64,000 bases of DNA from Roseibium sediminis (GTDB lineage Bacteria > Pseudomonadota > Alphaproteobacteria > Rhizobiales > Stappiaceae), in the NCBI RefSeq assembly GCF_008711325.1, contig NZ_VXDB01000001.1:186001-250000 (forward strand), read 5' to 3'. Positions 8,004-16,881 of this stretch are shown here, piece by piece (positions within the stretch are counted from its first letter, which is position 1; every line of letters starts with the position of its first letter). Below the pieces are notes generated by a model. It was not told the DNA's origin, did no database searches, and worked only from the letters and a program-made list of their open reading frames with translations. The position numbers and the translations under genes were made by a program.

Positions 8004-9011
8004 TCAGTTGTGGCGAATACGCGGATTGACGAGGCCGTAAAGCACATCAACCACGAGGTTCACGATCATGATGATGGCCGCGATCAGCAGCAGTCCGCCC
8101 TGGACCACGAAATAATCACGACGCGAAATGCTGTCGACCAGCCACTTGCCGATGCCCGGCCAGGAGAAGATCGTCTCGGTCAGGATCGCACCGGCCAGAA
8201 GAACGCCGACCTGCAGGCCGATTGTGGTGATGACCGGGATAAGCGCATTGCGCAGCGCATGCAGGCCAATGACCCGGCTTGGCGGCAAGCCCTTGGCGCG
8301 CGCGGTACGAACATAATCCTCACCCAGAACCTCAAGCATGGCCGACCGGGTCTGGCGGGCAATCACCGCGAGCGGGATCGTGGCCAACACGATGGAGGGC
8401 AAGATCAGGTGACTGACGGCTGACTGGAACGCCCCCTTCTGCCCAGACAAGAGGCTGTCGATGAGCATGAAGCCGGTCACGTTCGGGAAGAAATAGAGGA
8501 AGGAAATACGGCCCGAGACCGGTGTCCACTGCAGGATGCTGGAGAACAGGATGATCAGCAGCAGGCCCCACCAGAAGATCGGCATGGAATAGCCAACCAG
8601 AGCCGTTCCCATGATGGTCTGGTCAAAGAAGGAGCCTCGCTTGACGGCCGCAAAGATACCGGCGGGAATTCCTAGACACACTGCAATGATGATCGCGCAC
8701 AGCGCCAGTTCGGCAGTCGCGGGAAAGAGTGTCAGGAACTCGTCAAGCACTGGCTTCTTGGACACAAAGGATGTGCCGAGATCACCCTGAAAAATGTTCA
8801 GAAGATAGTCGAAATACTGCTGCCACAGGGGCTTGTCGAAGCCCATTTGCGCCAGAAGTTCCGCCTTGCGCTCCGGATCGATGCCACGTTCACCGGCCAG
8901 AAGGTCAAGCGGGTCACCTGGAAGAAGACGAATGAAGCTGAAAGCCACGAGTGTGACCCCCAGAAATGTCGGGATCAACAGGCCAAGGCGGCCCAGGAGA
9001 AATCGAAGCAT
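8004..9011 (-). CDS. dppB: Dipeptide ABC transporter permease DppB
   Basis: Inner-membrane permease of 335 residues with about six helices, starting MLRFLLGRLGLLIPTFLG, the standard opening of DppB/OppB proteins, followed by FIRLLPGDP. The EAA loop YVRTARAKGLPPSRVIGLHA is intact. It pairs with DppC to form the channel. It is separated from dppA by 114 bases that contain a strong hairpin and from dppC by 16 bases. Confidence 0.92.
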   Translation of the reverse strand: MLRFLLGRLGLLIPTFLGVTLVAFSFIRLLPGDPLDLLAGERGIDPERKAELLAQMGFDKPLWQQYFDYLLNIFQGDLGTSFVSKKPVLDEFLTLFPATAELALCAIIIAVCLGIPAGIFAAVKRGSFFDQTIMGTALVGYSMPIFWWGLLLIILFSSILQWTPVSGRISFLYFFPNVTGFMLIDSLLSGQKGAFQSAVSHLILPSIVLATIPLAVIARQTRSAMLEVLGEDYVRTARAKGLPPSRVIGLHALRNALIPVITTIGLQVGVLLAGAILTETIFSWPGIGKWLVDSISRRDYFVVQGGLLLIAAIIMIVNLVVDVLYGLVNPRIRHN

Positions 9012-9082
9012 GATTAGGATCCGAATAGAGCAAGCCAGCGATCCCGCGAATATTAAAGGGGGATCGCCGGCCTAAAAGTGCG

Positions 9083-9110
9083 AAGGGCGCCCGAATGAAC
9101 TGGCGCCCTT
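9083..9110 (-). terminator. Intercistronic hairpin between dppA and dppB
   Basis: A perfect 9-base-pair inverted repeat (AAGGGCGCC and GGCGCCCTT) with a 10-base loop. In the transcribed minus direction no T tract follows (CGCACTTTTAG). It is more likely a partial terminator or an mRNA-stabilising stem that raises the level of the binding protein over the permeases than a full stop. Confidence 0.6.
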
Positions 9111-9125
9111 TTGATTTCAGACGGC

Positions 9126-10730
9126 TTACTGTGCGAGGTCCACGCCGTCGAACCAGTGACCACCCAGCGGGTCCATCACGTAGCCGGTGACTTCCTTGCG
9201 CATTGGCATGAAGACGACCGAGTGAGCGATGGTTGCCCACGGAGCTTCTTCCTTGAAGACCACCTGAGCCTGTTCGTACAGCTTGGTACGCTCAGCCTTG
9301 TCGGAAACGGTCTTGGCCTTGTTGATCAGAGCCTGGAAGTCGTCGTTGCACCACTGTGCACGGTTGGAACCGCCAACGCCGTCACAGCCGAGCAGAACGG
9401 CAAGGAAGTTGTCCGGGTCACCATTGTCACCGGTCCAGCCGAGCAGGACAGCGCCGTCGCGATCAACGTCCTTGGAACGGGAGAGGTACTCACCCCACTC
9501 GTAGGAGACGATCTCGACATTGACGCCAACTGCAGCAAAGTCGGCCTGCAGGACTTCAGCCATACGGCGAGCGTTCGGGTTATACGGACGCTGTACCGGC
9601 ATCGCCCAGATCTTCATGGACAGATCGGAAACGCCTGCTTCAGCAAGCAGCTTCTTGGCCAGTTCCGGATCATAGGCATCGTCGACGATGGCGTCGTTAT
9701 AGGACCACATGGTCGGCGGGATCGGGTTCTTTGCCGCCTGACCAGAGCCCTGGAACACGGCATCAAGGATCGCCTGCTTGTTCACGGCGTGGTTAAGCGC
9801 CTTGCGGACCTCCTTCTTGTCGAACGGAGCAACCTTGGTGTTGTAGGCAAGGTAGCCGACGTTGAGGCCCTGCTGTTCCATCATGTTGAGGTTTTCGTCA
9901 GACTGGATGTCCGCGATGTCAGCCGGTGCCGGATAAGGCATGACGTGACATTCACCGGCCTTCAGCTTCTGAAGGCGAACGGAGGCATCCGGTGTGATAG
10001 CGAAAACGAGGTTTTCGACCGGCTGCTTGCCACCCCAGTAGTCACCAAAGCCTGCGTAGCGGATCACGGCGTCCTTCTGGTAGCCAACGAAGGAGAACGG
10101 ACCGGTACCAACCGGCTGCTGGTTCAGCTGGTCCTTGGTGCCGGAAGCTTCCAGCTGGGCAGCATATTCAGCAGACAGAACGGATGCGAAGTCCATGGCG
10201 AGGTTTGCAACCATCGGAGCTTCCGGACGGTTCAGGACAAACTTCACCGTGTAATCGTCAACCTTCACGATCTCCTTGATGAGATCAGGCATGGACATGC
10301 CGTTGAAGTATTCCCAGGCAGTGCCCGGTGTGTACTCATGCCAGGCATGGTTCTTGTCGAGCTGACGGCCAAACGAGAAGATCACGTCGTCAGCGTTGAA
10401 GTCGCGTGACGGGGTGAAGAAGTTCGTGGTGTGGAACTTTACGCCCTTACGCAGGTTGAAGGTGTACTCCAGACCGTCTTCGGAAACGTCCCAGCTCTCT
10501 GCCAGACCCGGAATAACTTCCGTGGTGCCGCGCTTGAATTCCACAAGGCGGTTATAGAGCGGCTTGGAGGACGCATCGAAAGTGGTACCGGACGTGTATA
10601 GAGCGGTATCGAAGCCTTCCGGTGAACCTTCAGAGCAATAAACCAGCGTTTTTGCGGAGGCGCCTGTGGCAGCGATGACCGCCATGCTTGCGCCGAGAAG
10701 GGTAGCCTTCAGGGTGGATCGGAAATTCAT
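9126..10730 (-). CDS. dppA: Dipeptide-binding periplasmic protein DppA
   Basis: Solute-binding protein of family 5 (SBP_bac_5), 534 residues. Residues 1-27 are a Sec signal peptide ending ATGASAKT. The mature part opens KTLVYCSEGSPEGFD, characteristic of DppA, followed by PLYNRLVEF and the LAESWDVSEDGLEYTFNLR segment of the family. Start at ATG 10730, with GGGGAG about 9 bases upstream; TTG at 10733 is less likely. First gene of dppABCDF. The specificity for dipeptides is inferred from similarity; haem or aminolevulinate may also be carried by Dpp systems. Confidence 0.92.
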   Translation of the reverse strand: MNFRSTLKATLLGASMAVIAATGASAKTLVYCSEGSPEGFDTALYTSGTTFDASSKPLYNRLVEFKRGTTEVIPGLAESWDVSEDGLEYTFNLRKGVKFHTTNFFTPSRDFNADDVIFSFGRQLDKNHAWHEYTPGTAWEYFNGMSMPDLIKEIVKVDDYTVKFVLNRPEAPMVANLAMDFASVLSAEYAAQLEASGTKDQLNQQPVGTGPFSFVGYQKDAVIRYAGFGDYWGGKQPVENLVFAITPDASVRLQKLKAGECHVMPYPAPADIADIQSDENLNMMEQQGLNVGYLAYNTKVAPFDKKEVRKALNHAVNKQAILDAVFQGSGQAAKNPIPPTMWSYNDAIVDDAYDPELAKKLLAEAGVSDLSMKIWAMPVQRPYNPNARRMAEVLQADFAAVGVNVEIVSYEWGEYLSRSKDVDRDGAVLLGWTGDNGDPDNFLAVLLGCDGVGGSNRAQWCNDDFQALINKAKTVSDKAERTKLYEQAQVVFKEEAPWATIAHSVVFMPMRKEVTGYVMDPLGGHWFDGVDLAQ

Positions 10731-10982
10731 CAAACTGTTCTCCCCTTGATGAAGAAGGCGGGCGTTGCATCGTTAGAGGTCGTGCAATCTCCTTTGGCCC
10801 GCGCCGAGCAAACTAAGGCTTTTTTTCGCCACAAAATCAACCGCTCAGATATTTCTAATTTCAGGTATTTTGGGAAAAATTATTACTAGGTCAGATTTAC
10901 TGACGTAAAAAATGGGCATGTTTGGAGAGATTTACGCAACGTAATTCTTCTGAACCAAAGCGAATTGACCCAAAAACGGTGC
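10731..10982 (-). promoter_or_regulatory. AT-rich dppA upstream region
   Basis: About 250 bases between dppA and the glpK terminator with no credible gene. The stretch 10810-10950 is strongly AT-rich and holds small inverted repeats (TTACG-CAA-CGTAA; TCAG-ATTTA-CTGA). It must carry the dppA promoter, but I cannot pick one -35/-10 pair with confidence. Confidence 0.5.
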
Positions 10983-11008
10983 GAGGTTTCAGACAGGACT
11001 GAAACCTC
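10983..11008 (-). terminator. Intrinsic terminator after glpK
   Basis: A perfect 10-base-pair stem (GAGGTTTCAG and CTGAAACCTC, 6-base loop). On the minus strand it is followed, after GCACCG, by TTTTT. It lies 17 bases past the glpK stop. Confidence 0.75.
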
Positions 11009-11025
11009 TTCCCTCAGCCCGAATT

Positions 11026-12516
11026 CTAGCCGTTCGTGCGTGTCCGGCGAACCGCATCAGCCCATCCGTCAAGCAGCTGGGCGGACTGTTCCTTCGCCAT
11101 TTCCGGCTCGAAGCGACGTTCAAGCTTCCAGCTTGCCGAAAACTCCTTGCGGCCGGGCCAGACTCCGGCCCGGGATCCGGCAAGCCACGCGGCCCCAAGG
11201 GCTGTCGTCTCCAGAACCACGGGGCGGTCCACACGAGCTTGCAGGATATCTGCCAAAAACTGCATGGTCCAGTTTGAAGCCGTCATCCCGCCATCGACGC
11301 GCAGAACCGTGTCCGTGTCAGCGGACCAATCCTTTTTCATGGCCTCAACCAGATCATGTGTCTGGTAACCGACACTGCACAACGTGGCCCGGGCCAGCTC
11401 TTTGGGCCCCGTATTCCGGGTCAGACCGAAAAGCGCACCGCGCGCATCTGCATCCCAATAAGGTGCGCCAAGTCCCACAAAGGCAGGAACCAGATAGACC
11501 TCCTGATTCGGATCTGCCTGCTCGGCAAGCCCCTGAGACTGAGCCGCGGATTCAATGACGCCCAACCCGTCGCGCAACCATTGAACGGCCGCACCAGCCA
11601 CGAAGATTGACCCTTCCAGCGCGTATGTCGTCTCGCCGTCAAGCCGATAGGCAATGGTGGTCAGCAACCGGTTTTTCGAGGCCACCGCATTCGACCCCGT
11701 ATTCATCAGGGCAAAACACCCCGTGCCATAGGTCGACTTGACCATTCCCGGCTCAAAACAGGCCTGACCGAGCGTCGCCGCCTGCTGATCGCCAGCAACA
11801 CCCAGCACCGGCAAGGCCGCGCCCAGCAGCTCAGGTTCCGTCACTCCAAAGTCATCGGCACAGTCGAGTACCTCGGGCAGCATCGACATCGGTATTCCAA
11901 GGATCGCGCAAAGCTCAGCGTCCCAGCGATTTTCATGGATGTTGTAGATGAGTGTTCGGGAGGCATTCGTGGCATCGGTAACGAAGCGCTTGCCAGCAGT
12001 CATGTTCCAGATCAGCCAGGTGTCTACTGTGCCGAAGACAAGTTCCCCACGTTCGGCGCGCGCTCGCACGCCTTCAACATTATCCAGTATCCAGGCAATT
12101 TTTGTTCCCGAGAAATAGGGATCAAGAAGGAGGCCCGTGCGAGCTGTGAAGGTGTCCTCGTGACCATCCGCTCTCAGTTTCGCACAGAAGTCGGAAGTTC
12201 TGCGATCCTGCCAGACAATTGCATTATAAACCGGTTTTCCCGTTTTCCGATCCCAAACCAGCGTCGTCTCCCGCTGATTGGTGATGCCGATCGCCGCGAT
12301 TTCATTGGCGGAAAGACCCGCATTCTCAAGAGCCTTGCGGCACACATCCAGCGTGCTTGTCCAGATTTCCAGCGGGTCATGCTCAACCCAACCCGACTTG
12401 GGGAAATGCTGGGTGAACTCCTGCTGCCCAACTCCAAGCTGGGAATAGTCCACACCAAACACAATCGCCCGGCTGGACGTTGTTCCCTGATCAATTGCCA
12501 ACACAGCTCCGGCCAT
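11026..12516 (-). CDS. glpK: Glycerol kinase
   Basis: Phosphorylates glycerol to sn-glycerol 3-phosphate with ATP. The 496 residues have the usual FGGY layout: N-terminal domain with DQGTTSSRA at 9-17, and C-terminal domain with [12 protein letters not shown] and the ATP-binding [12 protein letters not shown]. The length matches the family. It lies 68 bases downstream of glpD and is followed by a terminator, so glpD-glpK form one operon. No glycerol facilitator gene is adjacent; aqpS at 3747 belongs to the arsenic set. GGGAGG lies 5 bases before the ATG. Confidence 0.96.
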   Translation of the reverse strand: MAGAVLAIDQGTTSSRAIVFGVDYSQLGVGQQEFTQHFPKSGWVEHDPLEIWTSTLDVCRKALENAGLSANEIAAIGITNQRETTLVWDRKTGKPVYNAIVWQDRRTSDFCAKLRADGHEDTFTARTGLLLDPYFSGTKIAWILDNVEGVRARAERGELVFGTVDTWLIWNMTAGKRFVTDATNASRTLIYNIHENRWDAELCAILGIPMSMLPEVLDCADDFGVTEPELLGAALPVLGVAGDQQAATLGQACFEPGMVKSTYGTGCFALMNTGSNAVASKNRLLTTIAYRLDGETTYALEGSIFVAGAAVQWLRDGLGVIESAAQSQGLAEQADPNQEVYLVPAFVGLGAPYWDADARGALFGLTRNTGPKELARATLCSVGYQTHDLVEAMKKDWSADTDTVLRVDGGMTASNWTMQFLADILQARVDRPVVLETTALGAAWLAGSRAGVWPGRKEFSASWKLERRFEPEMAKEQSAQLLDGWADAVRRTRTNG

Positions 12517-12584
12517 GTCGCCTCCCGTTTCATTTTTGTCTTGTCCGGATTCGGGCCCGCCCCGCCCGATATTGCAAGCCCTTT

Positions 12585-14105
12585 TTAGGCCGCCGCTCCT
12601 GACCGCCCGCCAACAGATCCCTGCAGATGACGCTCAAGAGCCTCGATCTGCTCAGGCGTCAGACGCAAACCAAGTTTTGAACGCCGCCACAAGACATCCT
12701 CCGCCGAGCGCGCCCACTCCTCGCGCACGAGCCAATCAACCTCAGCCTGATAGAGGTCACTGCCAAAATGTGTGCCCAGCTGCTCAAGAGATGTGGCGCT
12801 TCCCAGAAGGCCATACGCATCCAATCCATAGGCACGGAAGAGTCGTCTTGCGTGGGCGTGGGACAGAAAACCAAACCGAGACCGCAGCTTTTCAACTTCT
12901 GCATCAAAGTCCGAGGGATCAAAATCTCCGCCGGGCAGCGCCGCAGTGGCGGTCCATTCGCGGCGGCTGAACGGGAGCGATCCTTCAAGCTTGCTCAGCA
13001 CATGTTCGGCAAGCTTTCGATAGGTGGTGATCTTGCCGCCAAACACCGAGAGCAAGGGCGCCCGATCTCCGCCGCCGTCGACCTCAAGCACGTAGTCACG
13101 CGTTGCGGCCTTGGCGTCGCTGGCACCGTCATCATAAAGGGGACGAACCCCCGAATAGGTATGGACGACATCACCGGGCTCCACCGGCTTTGCCAGATAT
13201 TCGCTGACCGCCTCGCATAGATAGGCGACTTCGTCATCAGCGATCTGAACGCTTCCCGGATCTCCGACGAAATCGACATCCGTGGTTCCGATCAGGGTGA
13301 AGTCGTTCTCATAGGGAATTGCAAAGATGATCCGCCCGTCGGCATTTTGAAAGATGAAGCAGCGGTCATGTTCAAAAATCCGGGGCACGACGATGTGGCT
13401 GCCCTTGACCAGACGAACGCGGGACTGCTGGTTCGTGCCCGCAACACCAGCCAGCATGTCCGCCACCCAGGGCCCGGCAGCATTGACAATCACGGATGCT
13501 GTGACGGTCCGCTCGTCGCCACTCGCCATATCCTTGAGGGTCACCGTCCAATGCCCGCCTTCGCGGCGTGCACTCACGCATTTCGTCCGGGTCAGGATTG
13601 TCGCGCCGCGCCGCGCCGCGTCCCGTGCATTCAGCACGACAAGCCGCGCATCCTCCACCCAACAGTCTGAATACTCGAAACCCTTCCGAAAGCGCGAATT
13701 GAGCCCCCGCGAGAACTCGCCTTCATCCAGCCGAACAGTACGCGTTGCAGGCAGAAGCTTGCGCCCGCCGATATGATCGTAGAGGAACAATCCAAGACGC
13801 AGCAGCCAGGCAGGGCGCAGATCCTTGTGATGCGGCAGGATGAACCGCATGGGCCAGGCAATATGCGGCGCGAGTTTCCAGAGAACCTCGCGCTCTTTCA
13901 GAGCCTTACGCACCAGATTGAACTCGTAGTACTCAAGATATCGCAGGCCGCCGTGGATCAGTTTGGTCGACGCCGAGGACGTCGCGCCGGCCAGATCTCC
14001 CATTTCCGCAAGCAGAACCGAAGCCCCACGCCCGACGGCATCGCGGGCTATTCCAGCGCCATTGACCCCTCCGCCGATAACAATGAGATCGTAGTCTGGT
14101 TTCAT
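12585..14105 (-). CDS. glpD: Glycerol-3-phosphate dehydrogenase, respiratory FAD enzyme
   Basis: Oxidises glycerol 3-phosphate to dihydroxyacetone phosphate and feeds electrons to quinone at the inner membrane. The 506-residue protein starts [20 protein letters not shown] with the FAD-binding GGGVNGAG, followed by the family signature [19 protein letters not shown]. Length agrees with GlpD. ATG at 14105 is chosen because GGAGAGG precedes it; the reading from 14126 adds seven untypical residues. The upstream region carries phased TTTCG boxes that may bind the GlpR-type regulator encoded at 31890. Confidence 0.95.
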   Translation of the reverse strand: MKPDYDLIVIGGGVNGAGIARDAVGRGASVLLAEMGDLAGATSSASTKLIHGGLRYLEYYEFNLVRKALKEREVLWKLAPHIAWPMRFILPHHKDLRPAWLLRLGLFLYDHIGGRKLLPATRTVRLDEGEFSRGLNSRFRKGFEYSDCWVEDARLVVLNARDAARRGATILTRTKCVSARREGGHWTVTLKDMASGDERTVTASVIVNAAGPWVADMLAGVAGTNQQSRVRLVKGSHIVVPRIFEHDRCFIFQNADGRIIFAIPYENDFTLIGTTDVDFVGDPGSVQIADDEVAYLCEAVSEYLAKPVEPGDVVHTYSGVRPLYDDGASDAKAATRDYVLEVDGGGDRAPLLSVFGGKITTYRKLAEHVLSKLEGSLPFSRREWTATAALPGGDFDPSDFDAEVEKLRSRFGFLSHAHARRLFRAYGLDAYGLLGSATSLEQLGTHFGSDLYQAEVDWLVREEWARSAEDVLWRRSKLGLRLTPEQIEALERHLQGSVGGRSGAAA

Positions 14106-14148
14106 CTGGCCTCTCCAGCAGCGCAAACACGCGGTTCTTGGTTAGAAG

Positions 14149-14190
14149 CGAAAATAAAACGAAACTGATCGAAATTCAATGAAACGCGAA
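14149..14190 (-). promoter_or_regulatory. Phased TTTCG boxes in front of glpD, candidate GlpR operator
   Basis: Read on the plus strand, CGAAA occurs at 14149, 14160 and 14170, TGAAA at 14180 and CGCGAA at 14185, that is once per helical turn. On the transcribed strand these are TTTCG boxes, the kind of repeat bound by DeoR/GlpR-family repressors in proteobacteria. They lie 44-85 bases before the glpD start. Confidence 0.5.
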
Positions 14191-14199
14191 TAATAAAAT

Positions 14200-14226
14200 A
14201 CCCCGGGAGATAAATTCTCCCGGGGT
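14200..14226 (-). terminator. Intrinsic terminator after the MscS-type gene
   Basis: An 11-base-pair perfect stem (CCCCGGGAGA with TCTCCCGGGG plus an A-T pair) and a 5-base loop. On the minus strand it is followed by ATTTTATTATT, so it separates mscS transcription from glpD. Confidence 0.8.
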
Positions 14227-14240
14227 GTTGTTTTCACATT

Positions 14241-14312
14241 CCTGATCGATTGTTTTGGCCTGATCGATTGACTTGACCCGATCGAATGATTTGGCCCGAT
14301 CGAATGATTTGG
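14241..14312. repeat. Four tandem 18-bp repeats
   Basis: Four head-to-tail copies: 14241-14258, 14259-14276, 14277-14294, 14295-14312. Copies 3 and 4 are identical (CCCGATCGAATGATTTGG); copies 1 and 2 share CCTGATCGATTG and differ at a few positions. They begin 8 bases beyond the stop codon of the MscS-type gene. Being 18 bp, they encode a six-residue repeat (S-F/I-D-R/Q-A/V-K) in another frame that overlaps the channel's 3' end. Confidence 0.9.
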
Positions 14313-14320
14313 AAAGCCAG

Positions 14321-16582
14321 TCAGTCCGTCTTGGGACTGCTACTCCCTCCCGCGTCATTTGCCGGCTCATCCATCGGCAGGCTCTTCTTGCCGACAGATG
14401 CCGCCGGCATGTGGTAGGTCACTTGCGGGAACGGGATTTCGATCCCCTCCTCATCAAAGACGGCCTTGATAAACTCGTTATATGCCCGTCCAAGCGAGAA
14501 TTGTTCGCCCGGCAGTGTCTTTACGCGCGCGCGAACATTGATGGCACTGTCGCCGAACATCGTGACACCGTGCATTTCGAGATCGCCGATGATCTTCGAT
14601 CCGGCATCGCTCTCGCGCAACCGCCGGAACGCCTCTTCCATAGCTGCCTTCGCCTTGCCGATATCCGTGTCATACGCAACCCCGATTTCGGCCACGTGGT
14701 AGGAGAAGTCGCGCATGAAATTGGCGACCATGTCGACGGACGAAAACGGGATGATATGGGCGGTTCCGTTGATGTCGCGGATTCTCACCGAACGAACGGT
14801 CAAACGTTCAACTGTTCCGGTGATACCCGCAACGGTGACCACATCCCCCTCATTGATCGCGTTTTCGATCTGAATGAAGGCGCCGGTGATGACGTCCTTC
14901 ACGAGTGTTTGCGCACCGAAGGAAATGGCCAGACCGACGACACCGGCGCCGGCGATCAACGGCCCGATATTGATGCCAACCTCTGACAGCGCCAGCAGGG
15001 TCGCCATGACAAGAACGACCATCGTGAACGCATTTCGGAAGAGCTGGAACAGCGTCCGCTCCCGCGCAGTGACCACATGGCCGCTGCGCACCCGCAACCT
15101 CAGATCAATCCACGCCATGACTGCCAGCCAAACGAGGAAGGAAACCGCCAGAACGATCAGGGCGGAAAGGCCGCGCCCAAAGGCTGCGCTACCCTCGGTA
15201 GAAGCCAGCCAAACCGTAAAGGAGGTAATCCCCCAGACATCCAGCAGAACCAGAACCGTGAAGATGAACACAACAAACCGAAGCATTCTCAGGATGCCCG
15301 GCAAGAACGCATTTATCCGGCCTTCCAGCTCGGGCAGTCGCCGCTTGTAGGTATCGGGCAAGCGAATGCCGCTCTTGATCGGCTTTGTAATTGCCAACGA
15401 GATCAAAAAGCCAACCATGATTGCCAGAATGGACAGTCCCGTCGAACGCACTGCGATTTCGACGGCATCGATTGGGCGCGTGAACCAGAGCATGAAGATG
15501 GAGGCAACATAGGTCATGGCCAGCCAATGCCAGACCACACCAAGACTGGCGACGGTTTGCTGCACCAGACTGTTGGTCATGTGCTTCGCGTAGCTTCGGA
15601 TGCCCTTGGCCACCCACTCCCGCTGCTGGTAGATCAGGCCGACCAGCATCAATGTAGCGACGAACAGCAAGGCAAAGCGCAGGGCATTGCCGATAACGAA
15701 GGACGTCACGATGTTCACATAGGGGACAACCAGCAACAGACCAAAACCGACGAACACCGACAACTGATAGAGCTTCGAATACCAATAGTTTGAGTAATCA
15801 TTGCCGAACGGCATAAGGCGCAGTTCCGGTCTGGCAGGAGCAAACACGAATCGCAGGGCCACCCGCGCGAGCCCGACTGTCCAAAATGCATCCAGCGCAG
15901 CATCCACGAGGTAATCTTCCTGATCGAAGATAAGGAACGGAACCAGATACAGCACCACCGACACGATACAAGCGAGGAATACGGTCAACGCATCAAGCGC
16001 TGACAACAAGATCAGCACAACACTTCTGAACAGCCACGACCGGCGCGCGTACTTGGCAGATATCCTGCTGGAAAACCGCATGAATACCTTTTGGCAAAGC
16101 CAATAGATGATGGTGACCGAAACAAGGATGTACAGGACGTTCAGCGCGCTATCGATGGCGCGGTCCGCATTGATCTTGATTTCACCTTTGAAGAGACGAC
16201 TGAGGCCAGACAGCGTGTGAGCGGCTTTTTCCAGCGACGCATTCACATCCGCCATGACGGCACTGGAGTACTGTGCGAGAACTGTGGTGATCGGCTCGTC
16301 AGTACCGGTAGCGACCTCATCAGAAACGGGGGACGCTTCATCACCGGAAGGCTCAGCGGTGCCAGCCGGCGTTTCCGCTCCCTTCAATTCGCGGATGAGC
16401 GCTTCCCTCTTTTTCGGGTCCTCAAGAACCTTGATCAGCACTTCGGTGGACGTCTTTACGTCGTTCGCTTCTGCCGGTGTTTCGGTTACCGACCCTGTCG
16501 ACGGTGCTTCCTGACCAACGACCTGAGCGGCAACGGGACTGCAGAACAGCAAAAGGGCGAGCAAGACAAACGTAAAACGCAT
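14321..16582 (-). CDS. Large MscS-family mechanosensitive channel
   Basis: A 753-residue inner-membrane protein starting MRFTFVLLALLLFCSPVAAQ, a signal peptide. Residues 20-130 form an acidic periplasmic region. About ten hydrophobic segments follow, then the MscS domain: pore-lining helix and beta domain around VVGLAISFGAQTLVKDVITG and NEGDVVTVAGITGTVERL, and a C-terminal alpha/beta vestibule. Size and layout resemble the YbiO/YnaI class of osmotic safety valves. ATG at 16582 is preferred over 16717 because it gives a clean signal peptide. It stands alone, with a terminator behind it. Confidence 0.85.
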   Translation of the reverse strand: MRFTFVLLALLLFCSPVAAQVVGQEAPSTGSVTETPAEANDVKTSTEVLIKVLEDPKKREALIRELKGAETPAGTAEPSGDEASPVSDEVATGTDEPITTVLAQYSSAVMADVNASLEKAAHTLSGLSRLFKGEIKINADRAIDSALNVLYILVSVTIIYWLCQKVFMRFSSRISAKYARRSWLFRSVVLILLSALDALTVFLACIVSVVLYLVPFLIFDQEDYLVDAALDAFWTVGLARVALRFVFAPARPELRLMPFGNDYSNYWYSKLYQLSVFVGFGLLLVVPYVNIVTSFVIGNALRFALLFVATLMLVGLIYQQREWVAKGIRSYAKHMTNSLVQQTVASLGVVWHWLAMTYVASIFMLWFTRPIDAVEIAVRSTGLSILAIMVGFLISLAITKPIKSGIRLPDTYKRRLPELEGRINAFLPGILRMLRFVVFIFTVLVLLDVWGITSFTVWLASTEGSAAFGRGLSALIVLAVSFLVWLAVMAWIDLRLRVRSGHVVTARERTLFQLFRNAFTMVVLVMATLLALSEVGINIGPLIAGAGVVGLAISFGAQTLVKDVITGAFIQIENAINEGDVVTVAGITGTVERLTVRSVRIRDINGTAHIIPFSSVDMVANFMRDFSYHVAEIGVAYDTDIGKAKAAMEEAFRRLRESDAGSKIIGDLEMHGVTMFGDSAINVRARVKTLPGEQFSLGRAYNEFIKAVFDEEGIEIPFPQVTYHMPAASVGKKSLPMDEPANDAGGSSSPKTD

Positions 16583-16881
16583 CAGGAATTCCAACGGTGA
16601 AAGCGCACAGGCAGCGCAGCAAACTGGAGATTTGGTAGCTGATTTTTCAGACAGAATATAGACCAAGACAAGGCATGCGGCGATTTGAAAAACTTTTCGA
16701 TTTATTTGCCAGATCACTAAAATTGACTCAACTTTCGCAACTCATGCTTACGCATCGTAAACAACAGTCAAAATCAATTTCAAATCAGAAAATAAAACCC
16801 ATATTTTTGAACATAAAAAAATATCACCGGTAACATATAAATAAGAGTATTCACGTCATCCTCTTCGCCAGAGGTTGCGAA
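16583..16881. promoter_or_regulatory. AT-rich divergent promoter region
   Basis: Nearly 300 bases between the divergent MscS-type and DUF2336 genes. No open reading frame stands out. The half nearer the DUF2336 gene (16690-16850) is very AT-rich, with A tracts and TATAAATAAG near 16835, and must hold promoters for both genes. Confidence 0.5.

Noticed and set aside
9111..10409. Long plus-strand open reading frame of 432 codons
   Set aside because: It lies wholly antisense to dppA, whose product has signal peptide and family motifs. The translated product has no recognisable domain; it is a by-product of codon bias.
14176..14370. Small minus-strand frame encoding a hexapeptide repeat
   Set aside because: No ribosome-binding site and it starts inside the MscS-type gene; more likely the frame-shifted reading of the 18-bp repeats. 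Kept only as a repeat and a finding.
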